From: Sesamum alatum
Taxonomy: Eukaryota; Streptophyta; Magnoliopsida; Lamiales; Pedaliaceae
Assembly: GCA_034509735.1 (NCBI GenBank)
Contig: JACGWO010000012.1
Location: 9,980,367-10,044,366 of the forward strand
Direction: 5' to 3'
DNA: 64,000 bases
Shown: positions 31,132 to 43,321 of the stretch, piece by piece
How the letters are laid out: the number at the start of each line of letters is the position of its first letter
Numbering within the stretch: the first letter of the stretch is position 1
Program-made: the position numbers and the translations under genes
Notes under the pieces: model-generated
What the model saw: only the letters and a program-made list of their open reading frames with translations
What the model was told of the DNA's origin: nothing
Database searches by the model: none

Positions 31132-34100
31132 ATGTCTAAGAACCCACTTTCAACCATTCTTGAGACAAACAAATTTAATGGAACCAACTACAACGACTGG
31201 TTGCGCAATCTCAGGATAGTCCTGGATTATGAGAACCAAGGCTACGTCATGGACGAGCCTCTCCCTAGGACCTTACCGGAAGGATCCACGCCAGAGGAAC
31301 GTGAGACGTTCGAGACTTGGCATAAGGATAACCGGAAGGTTCGTAGCATCATACTTGCTTCGATGACCAATGAGATTCAGAAGCAATATGAAAGGCTAGA
31401 CGATGTCCCTTCCATGATGGCTCGCCTTTAGGATTGCTATGCAGTCCCGGACCGGCATACTAGGTATGTCGCGACCAAGGCGTTCTTTGGAACTAAAATG
31501 ACAGAAGGATCCTCTGTACAAGAACATGGGGTTAAAATGCTTACCCTAGTGGAAAAGCTCGAGGACCTAAAGGCAGGTCTCGATAACGAAACGTACATAG
31601 ATGTGATCCTTCAGTCACTCCCACCCTCCTTTGATCAATTTATTGTCAACTACAACATGAATGCACTTGAGAAGGGTATTCATGAGTTGATCAATATGTT
31701 GGTGCAATACGAGGCAACGACTAAGAAGTCCACGCCTTCGGTATTGTTTGGAGGTGCTTCTACTTCCAAGACGAAAGGCAAGGGCGCCGGACGTTGGAAA
31801 AGGAAAAAAGGGAAGGGAAAGGCAGTCATAGCAGCTACGAACACTCAGAGTGTTCCCATTGCCAAAGAGGGGAAAGGCAAAGGAAAGGGAAAGGTTGTCT
31901 CCAAGCAACAGTCGAAGGCATATGACATATGTATCAACTGCCGTGAGAAAGGGCATTGGAAGAGAGAGTGCCCCAAACTCTTCTCAAACCAAGGTATATT
32001 TGTGATTGAGGTTAACATGGTCACTAATTCTGCCTCTTGGGTATTGGATACCGGCTGTGGAGCTCACATTTGCAATGATTTGCAGGTGTTGAAAAGAAGC
32101 AGAAAACTAAGTAGCGGGGACATGATCCTGAAGCTCGGAAATGGCAAGGCCATCTCGGCAGAAGCAGTAGGATCCGCCACTTTAGTTATTAGTGATACCA
32201 TTAGCATAGAATTAGAGCAAGTTTATTTTGTACCCAGTATGATTAAAAACATCATTTCCATTCCATTGTTAGACAATAATGGTTATGAGTTTAAAATCAA
32301 TAAAAAAATTGCTTTTATTTGATGAGGTGTGGAATTGCTCATCTACTTGGTACATTACATAATGGGCTCTATATCTTGCAACAAACGAATTTCGTTCTTA
32401 ACGCTCAACACAAACGGAAATTAGATAATAACGGGAACGCACGTCTGTGGCACGCTAGGCTAGGTCACATATCCCAAGATAGGATGAAAAGGTTGGTAGA
32501 CTCAAAGAACCTAGAGGTTGGGGACTTGAGTAATCTACCAACTTGTGAATCTTGTCTAAGAGGGAAAATGACCAAGAAGCCCTTTGTAGGACAAAGCAGG
32601 CTTGCCACAGGTCTGTTGGACTTGGTCCATACAGACGTGTGTGGACCACTAAGGACGCAGGCCCGAGGTGGGTTCTCCTACTTCATAACCTTCACCGATG
32701 ATCATTCATGGTATGGTTATGTTTACCTGATGAGGTACAAGTCTGAAGCTCTTGAGAGGTTTAAAGAATTCAGACTTGAAGTGGAGAATCAAACCAACTG
32801 CAAAATTAAAGTCCTACGGTCAGACCGAGGCGGTGAATACCTTAGTGCCGAATTCCTAGATTATCTAAAGGAACATGGTATAATATCAGAATGGACACCT
32901 CCCGGAACACCACAGCTAAATGGCGTCTCTGAAAGGAGGAACCGAACCCTGTTGGACATGGTTCGTTCCATGATGAGTTTTACCAAATTGCCCCTATCGT
33001 TTTGGGGTTATGCATTAGAAACGGCAGCCAAGTTATTGAATTTGGCGCCTACTAGTGTAGTGACCCAAACGCCATATGAGATATGGCACGGCAAGCCTGC
33101 ATCCTACAACTACTTGAAAGTGTGGGGTAGCCCCGCATACGTCAAGAGGTTAGTGGGAGATAAGCTAGAATCCAGGTCTAGCCTATGCAGGTTCGTTGGA
33201 TACCCTAAAGAAACTGCGGGTTATTACTTTTATGACCCTTTGGAACAAAAGGTATTTGTTTCAAGGAATGCAGTATTCTTGGAGCAAGGCTTCCCGGAGG
33301 ATATCCAACCTGATGAGCTGATCCTTGAGGAATCAAGTGATGGAACTCAGTCATCAGAAACAGTCGCGGAAACCTCACCTAGAGGATTCAGGATAGACAC
33401 TAGGAGGACTGACCTACCTAGAGAAGTCCAACATGCTAGGCATGAAGGACAACCTCAAGGCAGGCCAGCCCCGGCCCCTGAACCGCCGGCTCCGATACAG
33501 TCAGCGCCCACAGTTACCACTAACGTTCCCGTTCTCCGAAGGTCCACTAGAGAATCCAGACCTCCAGTGAGATATGGATTTCTAGGTGCGACCGATCTTC
33601 TGGATAACGATCCTAAGACATACGGGGAAGCGATGTCAGACATCGACTCTGGGAAATGGCTTGAGGCCATGAAAACCGAAATGGACTCCATCAGTGAGAA
33701 CCAAGTTTGGAGACTTGTAGATCCACCGAAAGGTGTTAAGCCAGTGGGCTGTAAGTGGGTCTACAAGCGCAAACTCGGCGTTGATGGAGAGGTCACTACC
33801 TTCAAGGCTAGGCTTGTAGCTAAGGGATACACTCAACGACCCGGGGTCGATTTTGAGGATACCTACTCGCCAGTAGCCATGGCTAAATCCATTCGGATCC
33901 TGCTTGCCATAGCAGCATGGTATGACTATGAAATATGGCAGATGGACGTGAAAACGGCCTTCCTCAACGGCTTCGTTGAAGAAGAGATCTATATGGATCA
34001 GCCGGAGGGTTTCACGGTCGCTGGAGAAGAACAGAAAGTCTGTCGTCTCCAGAAGTCCATCTATGGCCTCAAACAAGCTTCCCGGAGTTGGAACATTCGA

Positions 34101-35185
34101 TTTGATGAGGTAATACGGGGTTATGACTTCATCAAAAACGAATCCGACCCTTGTGTATACAAGAAGGTCAGTGGGAGCTCCATAGTGTTCCTAGTGCTTT
34201 ACGTGGATGACATTCTGCTCATTGGAAATGACGTCAGAATGTTAGGAAACACGAAAGCATGGCTGTCAACCAAGTTTTCCATGAAGGACTTGGGTGAAGC
34301 ATCCTACATCCTAGGCATCCAGATTGTCAGGGACAGATCTAAAAGGATGTTAGGGCTCACCCAAAACTCGTATATGGAGAAAGTCCTAAAGAGATATCGA
34401 ATGGACAACTCCAAACGAGGGTTCCTTCCTATGAGGCATGGGATCAAGTTGTCCAAGAAACAGTCCCCGCAGACTGATGAGGAACTTGAAAAGATGAACG
34501 TCATCCCCTATGCTTCTGCCGTAGGTAGCATCCAATATGTGGTCCACTGCACCAGGCCTGACATTGCATACGCTTTGAGTGTGACTAGCAGATATCAGTC
34601 CTGTGCAGGAGAGGCACATTGGAATGCAGTTAAGGGCATCCTTAAGTACCTAAGGAGGACTAAGGAAATGTTCTTAGTCTATGGCAATGGAAACTAATTC
34701 TGGAAGGCTTTAGCGACGCCAGCTTCCAGTCTGATGACGATGATGCCAAGTCTCAATCGGGGTATGTATTCAAGCTCAACGGAGGAGTAGTGGCTTGGAA
34801 AAGTTCCAAGCAAGCAACCACTGCTGACTCCACCACTGAGGCTGAATACATAGCAGCTTCAGAAGCTGCCAAGGAAGCGGTTTGGATGAGAAACTACATC
34901 CAAGAGTTGGGTGTGGTGCCTAGCATCGCCGAGCCCGTTGTCATCTTCTGTGATAACAACGGTGCAATAGCGCAAGCGAAGGAACCGAGATCTCACCACC
35001 GTTCCAAACACATTCTTAGACGCTACCATCTTCTTAGAGAAATGGTAGGAAGAGGTGACGTTCGGATGGACCGAGTCAACTCAGCAGACAACACAGCAGA
35101 CCCGCTGACAAAGCCTATGTCGCAAAGTGCTCATACGCAACATCTTGAGAAGATGGGGATTAGGCATATGGGTGATTGGCTTTAA
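31132..35185 (+). pseudogene. gag-pol: Cop3 gag-pol polyprotein, nearly intact
   Basis: ATG at 31132 gives MSKNPLSTILETNKFNG. Gag has the copia-type capsid region, a GKGKGK basic stretch and a CCHC knuckle (31930-31971, codons 267-280). Protease DTG lies at 32047-32055. Integrase has the HHCC region (HARLGHISQDRMKRL...CESC), DVCGPL, FTDDHS and DRGGEY. RT has QMDVKTAFLNGF and YVDD at 34200-34211; RNase H ends ...GIRHMGDWL at 35185. Three lesions against the Cop1/Cop2 consensus: TAG at 31429-31431 where relatives have AAG (Lys); a run of seven A at 32302-32308 instead of five (+2); three A at 34691-34693 instead of four (-1). FTDDHSW replaces FTDDHSR. It is one long polyprotein gene without a gag/pol frame change by design. 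Confidence 0.95.
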
Positions 35186-35190
35186 AGGTC

Positions 35191-35201
35191 AAGTGGGAGA
35201 T
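35191..35201 (+). other. Cop3 polypurine tract
   Basis: AAGTGGGAGAT between the pol stop (35185) and the 3' LTR. Confidence 0.94.
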
Positions 35202-37196
35202 TGTTAGAATAGGTGACCATGTAAGCCAATTTTGGCGGGTATATGTAACCTATGTCTAGACAATTATAGGTGTTTTGATAAATTTTTAATGAATAAAGAA
35301 GTGAATTTTCATTTGGCATTACTTTGTTTGTGTTCACTTGCACCTATTTTTCCATATCTGTTCACTACGCAAACAGAGCCCACGGACTGAGATTCAATTT
35401 CGGGGACTGGGACTACGCTTGGAGGTAGGTCCATGGAATCAGTCTTCCCGAATCAGTCCGGAAATCTCCAAGTCAAGGAATCCCGAAAATGGGTACCGGG
35501 ATTCCATTTGAGACTTGCACTAAGCACCTGCTGTCGTGTTTCATCGACGGGTGACGAGGGTCGTCTAAGCAGTGTTAGTGGGTTAGCATGCGAGGACGCA
35601 GCTGACTGAGGTGACTCGTGGGAACCGTCTTACGGAGGACCTTGAGTATGGTCTGCAAGGTATGACGAGTATTCCCGGTTCCAACGGTACAGGTCAAGTC
35701 CTTTGACTTGAGGAATTACTGAGTTTACCTGTACATCAGAACTGTATCTTAGATATGGTGAGAGATTGCCAGAATTCTCTTTGGTAGTCATAAGCCATGT
35801 CTAGTGCAGTCCTGGTGTGCAAAGTGACAGTAGTTTCCAAGAAAGGATCTGTCTCCTGTCAATAGGTTTTGACAGTTGAGTCTCATGTATGCTCTAGGTC
35901 TTGTCCCTAAAACTGTGGCCACAGTGACTGAACAGAAGGGAAGGTTTCCCTTGCGGCGTTTAGTGAGGACAGACCGACACTTAGGTCCAAGATGGGTACC
36001 TGCGTTATCCGTGCCCTAGACACTAAGTGATGAGACCGAAGACAGAAGGACAAGCGTACTGTTAGAGCCTAAATGTTCATCCCTGAATATTTCACCTAGT
36101 CTCTAGTGCCATGGACCGTTGCTAGATGGCCACCCATGGTAACGGACGGATTCTAGGAATCCGACCAAGTCTAGCTGAATGGTGAACCTAAAGAGTCACA
36201 CACTATCCACACACAATTAAATATTTAATTTGGAATTAAATATTGGAGTGAAGGAATGATTAAATTAGATTTAATCGGGACCTTTATTTTTCTTGGAGAA
36301 ATAATTCTTTCTATTTGATAGAAGGAATTAAATTGATAAATTGGATTTATCAAAGGGATTTATTTAATGGGCTTAAATAATATTTATATTTATTTTAGCC
36401 TCTTGGAAATATTTAAATAGGTTTTAAATATTTCCATTAAATTAAATTAAATCAACGGTTGAGATTAATGGGAGAGATGGATGGCTAGGATCGTTTTGAC
36501 TAGGTCAAAACATTAGTTTGACTAGGACTTTGACTAGGTCAAAATCCTAATCAAATTAGAGTTCTTAAAAGAGGAGTTTAAAGAGGATTAAACTCCTCTT
36601 CTATATAAACCCCTAGCATCCTACAATTTACATGATGATGAAACTCCAACACACACACACAACACACACACACACGGTTTCTCTCTCTCTCCCATCTCTC
36701 TCGTCCGCCCTCTCTCTCTCTCAAGAAAATAGTTTTCTTGATTCTTTTGTTCTTGGAACATTAGAATCTTGATGAATCAATACCATTAATTGATAATGTG
36801 TTATTGATTCATCCACTCCAAAATTATACACTTGTTCGTTGCTAGCACGACGTGCAAGATACGTGGGTGGATCGTGTGTCACGAATTAGAGGGTCTCAAA
36901 GACGGGATCTTGGTGCAAAATGGGGAACAACGCGTGTAGCCGTTGAAGACGAAAACGACAACGGGTAGGTCTCGTTTTAAATTTTCGTCCCTCTTTAATT
37001 TTCAACCCTATGGCCTCCATGATTTATTTTATGTTATACGTTCATGAGATACACCGAATGCCCGGGAAAATTTCAAAGGCACACCCTTTGAAACGTGTTT
37101 TTTAATTTAAAAGCATGTTTAAATTCCGTTTTAATTTTTAATTATACCGCGCTTCCGCATTCGCGCTTTTCCCGGGACGATCCACATAATCTTTCA
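35202..37196 (+). repeat. Cop3 3' LTR (1995 bp)
   Basis: Almost identical to the 5' LTR; it has one extra AC unit and three substitutions that I could find. It is followed by the CTTTG duplication and then antisense Cop2 integrase. Its promoter points into antisense Cop2 gag and leader (37197-40410). Confidence 0.95.
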
Positions 37197-37201
37197 CTTT
37201 G
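37197..37201. repeat. Target-site duplication CTTTG, right copy (Cop3)
   Basis: Matches 26760-26764 exactly. Confidence 0.96.
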
Positions 37202-38650
37202 TCCTACAAAGGGCTTCTTGGTCATTTTCCCTTTTAGACAAGATTCACAAGTTGGTAGATCACTCAAGTTCCCAACCTCTAGGTTCTTTGAGTCTACCAA
37301 CCTTTTCATCCTATCTTGTGACCTAGCCTAGCGTGCCACAGACGTGCGTTCCCGTTATTATCTAATTTCCGTTTGTGTTGAGCGTTAAGAACGAAATTCG
37401 TTTGTTGCAAGATATAGAGCCCATTATGTAATGTACCAAGTAGATGAGCAATTCCACACCTCATCAAATAAAAGCAATTTTTATTGATTTTAAACTCATA
37501 ACCATTATTGTCTAACAATGGAATGGAAATGATGTTTTTAATCATACTGGGTACAAAATAAACTTGCTCTAATTCTATGCTAATGGTATCACTAATAACT
37601 AAAGTGGCGGATCCTACTGCTTCTGCCGAGATGGCCTTGCCATTTCCGAGCTTCAGGATCATGTCCCCGCTACTTAGTTTTCTGCTTCTTTTCAACACCT
37701 GCAGATCATTGCAAATGTGAGCTCCACAGCCGGTATCCAATACCCAAGAGGCAGAATTAGTGACCATGTTAACCTCAATCACAAATATACCTTGGTTTGA
37801 GAAGAGTTTGGGGCACTCTCTCTTCCAATGCCCTTTCTCACGGCAGTTGATACATATGTCATATGCCTTTGACTGTTGCTTGGAGACAACCTTTCCCTTA
37901 CCTTTGCCTTTCCCCTCTTTGGCAATGGGAACACTCTGAGTGTTCGTAGCTGCTATGACTACCTTTCCCTTCCCTTTCTTCCTTTTCCAACGTCCGGCAC
38001 CCTTGCCTTTCGTCTTGGAAGTAGAAGCACCTCCAAACAATACCGAAGGCGTGGACTTCTTAGTCGTTGCCTCGTATTGCACCAACATATTGATCAACTC
38101 ATGAATACCCTTCTCAAGTGCATTCATGTTGTAGTTGACAATAAATTGATCAAAGGAGGGTGGGAGTGACTGAAGGATCACATCTATGTACGTTTCGTTA
38201 TCGAGACCTGCCTTTAGGTCCTCGAGCTTTTCCACTAGGGTAAGCATTTTAACCCCATGCTCTTGTACAGAGGATCCTTCTGTCATTTTAGTTCCAAAAA
38301 ATGCCTTGGTCGCGACATACCTAGTATGCCGGTCCGGGACATAGCAATCCTTAAGGCGAGCCATTATGGAAGGGACATCGTCTAGCCTTTCATATTGCTT
38401 CTGAATCTCATTGGTCATCGAAGCAAGTATGATGCTACGAACCTTCCGGTTATCCTTATGCCAAGTCTCGAACGTCTCACGTTCCTCTGGCGTGGATCCT
38501 TCCGGTAAGGTCCTAGGGAGAGGCTCGTCCATGACGTAGCCTTGGTTCTCATAATCCAGGACTATCCTGAGATTGCGCAACCAGTTCGTTGTAGTTGGTT
38601 CCATTAAATTTGTTTATCTCAAGAATGGTTGAAAGTGGGTTCTTAGACAT
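37197..38650 (-). pseudogene. gag-pol: Cop2 gag, protease and integrase start
   Basis: The start codon is at 38650 on minus (MSKNP...). A one-base insertion near 38586 breaks the frame after the FNGTN motif; a 432-codon frame then runs to 37306 with Gag, the CCHC knuckle (CINCREKGHWKREC), protease (WVLDTGCGAHICNDLQ) and the pre-integrase region. A 7-bp deletion near 37318 (GTCACAAGATAGG where Cop3 has GTCACATATCCCAAGATAGG) shifts the frame in the integrase HHCC motif. The gene is then interrupted by Cop3 and continues at 26764. There is a Thr-to-Ile change in TNKF near the N-terminus. Confidence 0.9.
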
Positions 38651-40410
38651 TTTAAAATCTACATGTAGAAAAAAACAACACGCGATCAGCAGAAAGTAAA
38701 GACGGTGGTTTGATAAAATAATTAAATGCTTGGTCTTTAGTCATTTAATCCTCCCACTATTTATTCGAAAACACGGTACTCTCAAACGTAGTTTTCGGGA
38801 AATCCTTTCCTAGTGGGCTTGGGATCCACAGCGATTTTTCCCATACCCCGCTTTTACGATTCGCATGGAAAAGATCCTGTGGGAGGTATTCCATACCATA
38901 TTCTCGTTCCACGAGATTCCCAAGATTATTGCCTCACCCTTTTGCATGATCCCGAGGACTCCAAGCGAATCATGCTAATTAGGCGTTAGACCCGACCCAA
39001 TCGACCGAGCCATGGACCCACTAGTACCCACGACTCGTGAGACAGGTAGCAGCAGCCCATTTTTCGTTCATGACATAGTGCAGCTTCTTTTAAGTACAAT
39101 AACGTGCCACGACTCGTGAGACCACGCTATTGACCTAAGACAGCTTCCTCACTATGCCACGGATTGGAAGGCATGGACGAACTCCTAGAGTTCATGTCCA
39201 CTTTATCTAGGGTCTAATATTTTAACATTGGTCCAACCAATGTGAGAGTAATAATGACCGAGATCTCATACTATATCCATACATTCATCCAAAAATGCAT
39301 AAATGAAATTCATCCATAGCAGTTATACATGATAAATAAAGCCCATTCATCCATCACAATAACCACATGCAAAATTAAAGCCTAGCACGCCCCTGTTGGA
39401 TGATCACAAGCCCGAATCCTATGCGATCCACTGAGCCCGCAGTGGATTTATGGTCAATCTAGGGTTGGTCCTATACTATTACAATAATAGTAACCCAATC
39501 ATCATTCTGATGGGCCTTGGTCTCTTTTTCTCTTTCTTCACTTCATGGAAAACGCCAAGGGACCTCCGGTCTGTGCTCTCCATGTGGTCCTTCCTTCTTC
39601 TCCACCAATTACAAAAAATGGAAACCTCACTCCTAGTCTACTCTCATTACATATAAAAAATTAGAAACCCCAGCGAAAACCCGGGGGGAGTACATAAGGA
39701 GGGAGGTAGAAAGCCTTATTATTCCAAGGCACTAGAAAGAGAGAAGGAGAAAGCAGTTTAAAGAGGCACACAGGCCCAACAGTAAATTAAACCATACATT
39801 CGGTCTAGGGCTCGTGATCATCCATTTCCATCCAACACACATAATTACATGATCCAATCACATAATCATAATATTCCAACAACACATGATTTCCAATCAC
39901 ATCAATCCAAGATGAAATAAATGAACATGTCCGTAACGTGTGAAAATAAAATATAAATATTGGCAATGTAAAATTTTTCGTTTTAGGAAAACCTTTCCTC
40001 ATTATTTTAAGTAAAATAACCCCGGGATTCCAAATCCATTTATTTTACTCCTAAAATAATGTCTTTAGGAATTTAGGAAAAATTGAAACCAAAAAAACGA
40101 ATTTTTCAGAATTAATTTAAAATTAAAACTGAAAATAAATTTTAAAAATATGAAATTACACTAGGGTTTCAAAACCCTAGCCAAGGAGCCACCGGCCGCC
40201 GCCGCCTGCAGCAGTCGGCCGCCGGGCGCGCAGGGCAGCAGGCCCTGCCTGCCGCCTCTGCGCGCGCGCAGGCCCCTGCCTGTGTGCGCGCGCGCCTGGC
40301 CGGCATCAGTCTGCGCGGCCTGGCGCATCGGCAGGCCGACGCGCGCGCAGGCTCCTTTGCCTGTGCGCGCGCGCTGGCCTGCTGGCCACCGGCCGCGTCC
40401 CTGCGTCGTG
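38651..40410 (-). other. Cop2 leader, truncated in the GC tract
   Basis: Same layout as the Cop3 leader, inverted. The internal TATA position (38758-38765) reads AATAAATA, so one base is lost from the box. The twin palindrome is at 39028-39042 and 39107-39121, and the GC tract runs 40181-40410. It stops at 40408-40410 in CTGCGTCGTG, with the last GTG shared by both partners, where it joins a copy of Cop4 pol. PBS and 5' LTR are missing. Confidence 0.85.
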
Positions 40411-41306
40411 AGTGTGGGCAACTTGCGACATGGGCTTAGCAAGTGGATCTGCTATGTTTTCTGCGGAGCTGACTCGGTCCAACCGAACGTCACTCCTGCT
40501 ATCCATTTCTCTAAGCAGATGGTAGCGTCTAAGAATATACTTGGATCGTGATGAGATCTCGGTTCCTTTGCTAGCGCTATCACCCCGTTTGTTATCATAA
40601 CAGATAATTACAGGCTTAGCAATGCTAGGTACTACATCCAACCCTTGGATGTAGCTCATCAACCAAACCACTCTTAGCAGCTTCCAAAGCCGCTATGTAT
40701 TCAAAACTCTACGGTGGAGTCCGCCGTGGTAGCCTACTTGGAACTCTTCCAAGTAACCACGCCACCGTTTAGTCTGAACACATAACCAGACTGAGACTTG
40801 GCATCATCGTCATCCGATTGGAAGCTAGCGTCGCAATAGCCTTCTAGTATTAACTCTCCACCGCCGTAGATCAAGAACATGTCCTTAGTCCTTTTCAGGT
40901 ACTTCAGGATAGTCTTGACTGCACTCCAGTGTGCCTCCCCGGCACACGACTGATATCGACTTGTTACGCTCAAAGCGAAAGCCACATCAAGTCTAGTGCA
41001 TTGAACAACATACTGTATGCTGCCTACGGCTGAAGCATAGGGGATGTCCAACATCCTTTTAAGCTCCTCATCAGTCTTAGGAGACTGCTTCTTGGATAAC
41101 TTAATTTCATGCCTCATAGGAAGGAATCCTCGTTTTGAGTTCTCCATCTTGAATCTCTTCAAGACTTTCTCAATGTACGAGGACTGGGCCATTCCTAACA
41201 TCCTTCTAGATCTATCCCTGTAGATCTTGATGCCAAGGATGTAGGATGCCTCGCCCATATCCTTCATGGAGAATTGCGTTGACAACCAAACTTTAGTGGT
41301 ACCCAA
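40408..41306 (-). pseudogene. gag-pol: Cop4 pol C-terminus, second copy
   Basis: Same RT end and RNase H remnant as 21262-22160, with the same frameshifts and the same insertion of a group A LTR after CCCAA at 41306. The extreme C-terminal codons and the adjoining PPT and LTR are absent because the copy starts inside the gene at 40408. It cannot encode a protein and is informative mainly for dating the duplication after the Cop2 insertion. Confidence 0.88.
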
Positions 41307-43305
41307 TGAAAGATTATGTGGATCGTCCCGGGAAAAGCGCGAATGCGGAAGCGCGGTATAATTAAAAATTAAAACGGAATTTAAACATGCTTTTAAATTA
41401 AAAACACGTTTCAAAGGGTGTGCCTTTGAAATTTTCCCGGGCATTCGGTGTATCTCATGAACGTATAACATAAAATAAATCATGGAGGCCATAGGGTTGA
41501 AAATTAAAGAGGGACGAAAATTTTAAAACGAGACCTACCCGTTGTCGTTTTCGTCTTCAACGGCTACACGCGTTGTTCCCCGTTTTGCACCAAGATCCCG
41601 TCTTTGAGACCCTCTAATTCGTGACACACGATCCACCCACGTATCTTGCACGTCGTGCTAGCAACGAACAAGTGTATAATTTTGGAGTGGATAAATCAAT
41701 AACACATTATCAATTAATGGTATTGATTCATCAAGATTCTAATGTTCCAAGAACAAAAGAATCAAAGAAAAACTATTTTCTTGAGAGAGAGAGGGGCGGA
41801 CGAGAGAGATGGGAGAGAGAGAGAAACCGTGTGTGTGTGTTGTGTGTGTGTGTTGGAGTTTTCATCATCATGTAAATTGTAGGATGCTAGGGGTTTATAT
41901 AGAAGAGGAGTTTAATCCTCTTTAAACTCCTCTTTCAAGAACTCTAATTTGATTAGGATTTTGACCTAGTCAAAGTCCTAGTCAAACTAGTGTTTTTGAC
42001 CTAGTCAAAACGATCCTAGCCATCCATCTCTCCCATTAATCTCAACCGTTGATTTAATTTAATTTAATGGAAATATTTAAAACCTATTTAAATATTTCCA
42101 AGAGGCTAAAATAAATATAAATATTATTTAAGCCCATTAAATAAATCCTTTTGATAAATCTAATTTATCAATTTAATTCCTTCTATCAAATAGAAAGAAT
42201 TATTTCTCCAAGAAAAATAATGGTCCCGATTAAATCCAATTTAATCATTCCTTCACTCCAATATTCAATTCCAAATTAAATATTTAATTGTGTGTGGATA
42301 GTGTGTGACTCTTTAGGTTCACCATTCAGCTAGACTTGGTCGGGTTCCTAGTACCCGTCCGTTACCATGGGTGGCCATCTAGCAACGGTCCATGGCACTA
42401 GAGACTAGGTGAAATATTCAGGGATGAACATTTAGGCTCTAACAGTACGCTTGTCCTTCTGTCTACGGTCTCAACACTTAGAGTCTAAGGCACGGAAAAA
42501 TGCAGGTACCCATTTTGGACCTAAGTGTCGGTCTGTCCACACTAAACGCCGCGAGGGAACCCTTCCCTTCTGTTCAGTCACTGTGGCCACAGTTTTTAGG
42601 GACAAGACCTAGAGCATACATGAGACTCAACTGTCAAAACCTATTGACAGGAGATAGATCCTTTCTTGGAAACTACTGTCACTTTGTACATCAGAACTGC
42701 ACTAGACATGGCTTATGACTACCAAATGGAATTCTGGCAATCTCTCACCATATCTAAGATACAATCCTGATGTACAGGTAAACTCAGTAATTCCTCAAGT
42801 CAAAGGACTTTACCTGTACCGTTGGAACCGGGAATACACGTCATACCTAGCAGACCATACTCAAGGTCCTCCGTAAGACGGTTCCCGCGAGTCACCTCAG
42901 TCAGCTGCGTCCTAGCAGGCTAACCCACTAACACTGCTTAGACGATCCTCGTCACCCGTCGATGAAACACGACAGCAGATGCTTAGTGCAAGTCTCAAAT
43001 GGAATCCCGGTACCCCATTTTCGGGATTCCTTGACTTGGAGATTTCCGGACTGATTCGGGAAGACTGATTTCATGGACCTACCTCCAAGCGTAGTCCCAG
43101 TCCCCGAAATCGAATCTCAGTCCGTGGGCTCTGTTTGCGTAGTGAACAGATATGGAAAAATAGGTGCAAGTGAACACAAACAAAGTAATGCCAAATGAAA
43201 ATTCACTTCTTTATTCATTAATGATTTATCAAAACACCTATAATTGTCTAGACATAGGTTACATATACCCGCCAAAATTGGCTTACATGGTCACCTATTC
43301 TAACA
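41307..43305 (-). repeat. Group A LTR, second copy of the Cop2 3' LTR
   Basis: 1999 bp, TG...CA on minus, nearly identical to 22161-24152. Extra single bases lie in homopolymers (for example near 41520, 41861, 41993 and 43015), plus a few substitutions. PPT AAGTGGGAGAT (minus) follows at 43306-43316. Confidence 0.92.
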
Positions 43306-43316
43306 ATCTCCCACTT
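43306..43316 (-). other. Polypurine tract of the chimeric element
   Basis: AAGTGGGAGAT on minus, copied with the duplication. Confidence 0.9.
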
Positions 43317-43321
43317 GACCT

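Larger units (their letters stand above)
26765..37196 (+). mobile_element. Cop3: complete, recent copia element (10,432 bp) in Cop2 integrase
   Basis: 5' LTR 26765-28757, PBS 28759-28770, leader to 31131, gag-pol 31132-35185, PPT 35191-35201, 3' LTR 35202-37196, with a perfect CTTTG target duplication. By eye the LTRs differ at three bases and by one AC unit, so insertion is recent. No extra ORF lies between pol and the PPT, so there is no env-like gene. The element is inserted in antisense to its near-identical relative Cop2. Coding lesions (one nonsense, two A-run indels) make it non-autonomous as written, although the indels are of the kind that sequencing errors produce. The long LTRs and Gag sequence resemble the Angela/TAR/Tork side of the copia tree; I cannot assign the lineage firmly. 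Confidence 0.96.
22161..40410 (-). mobile_element. Cop2: antisense copia element, split by Cop3 and lacking its 5' end
   Basis: Reading on minus: leader (truncated at 40410), gag from 38650, protease and the start of integrase to 37197, then the Cop3 insertion, then the rest of integrase, RT and RNase H from 26764 to 24169, PPT, and 3' LTR 24152-22161. The split is exact: CTTTG borders Cop3 on both sides and rejoins the KKPFVGQS codons. The 5' LTR, PBS and part of the GC tract are lost at 40408, where sequence returns to a copy of Cop4 pol. Cop2 itself lies inside the RT gene of Cop4. Confidence 0.9.

Noticed and set aside
35186..35201. env-like or extra ORF between pol and 3' LTR
   Set aside because: Only 5-16 bases separate the pol stop and PPT in the complete elements.
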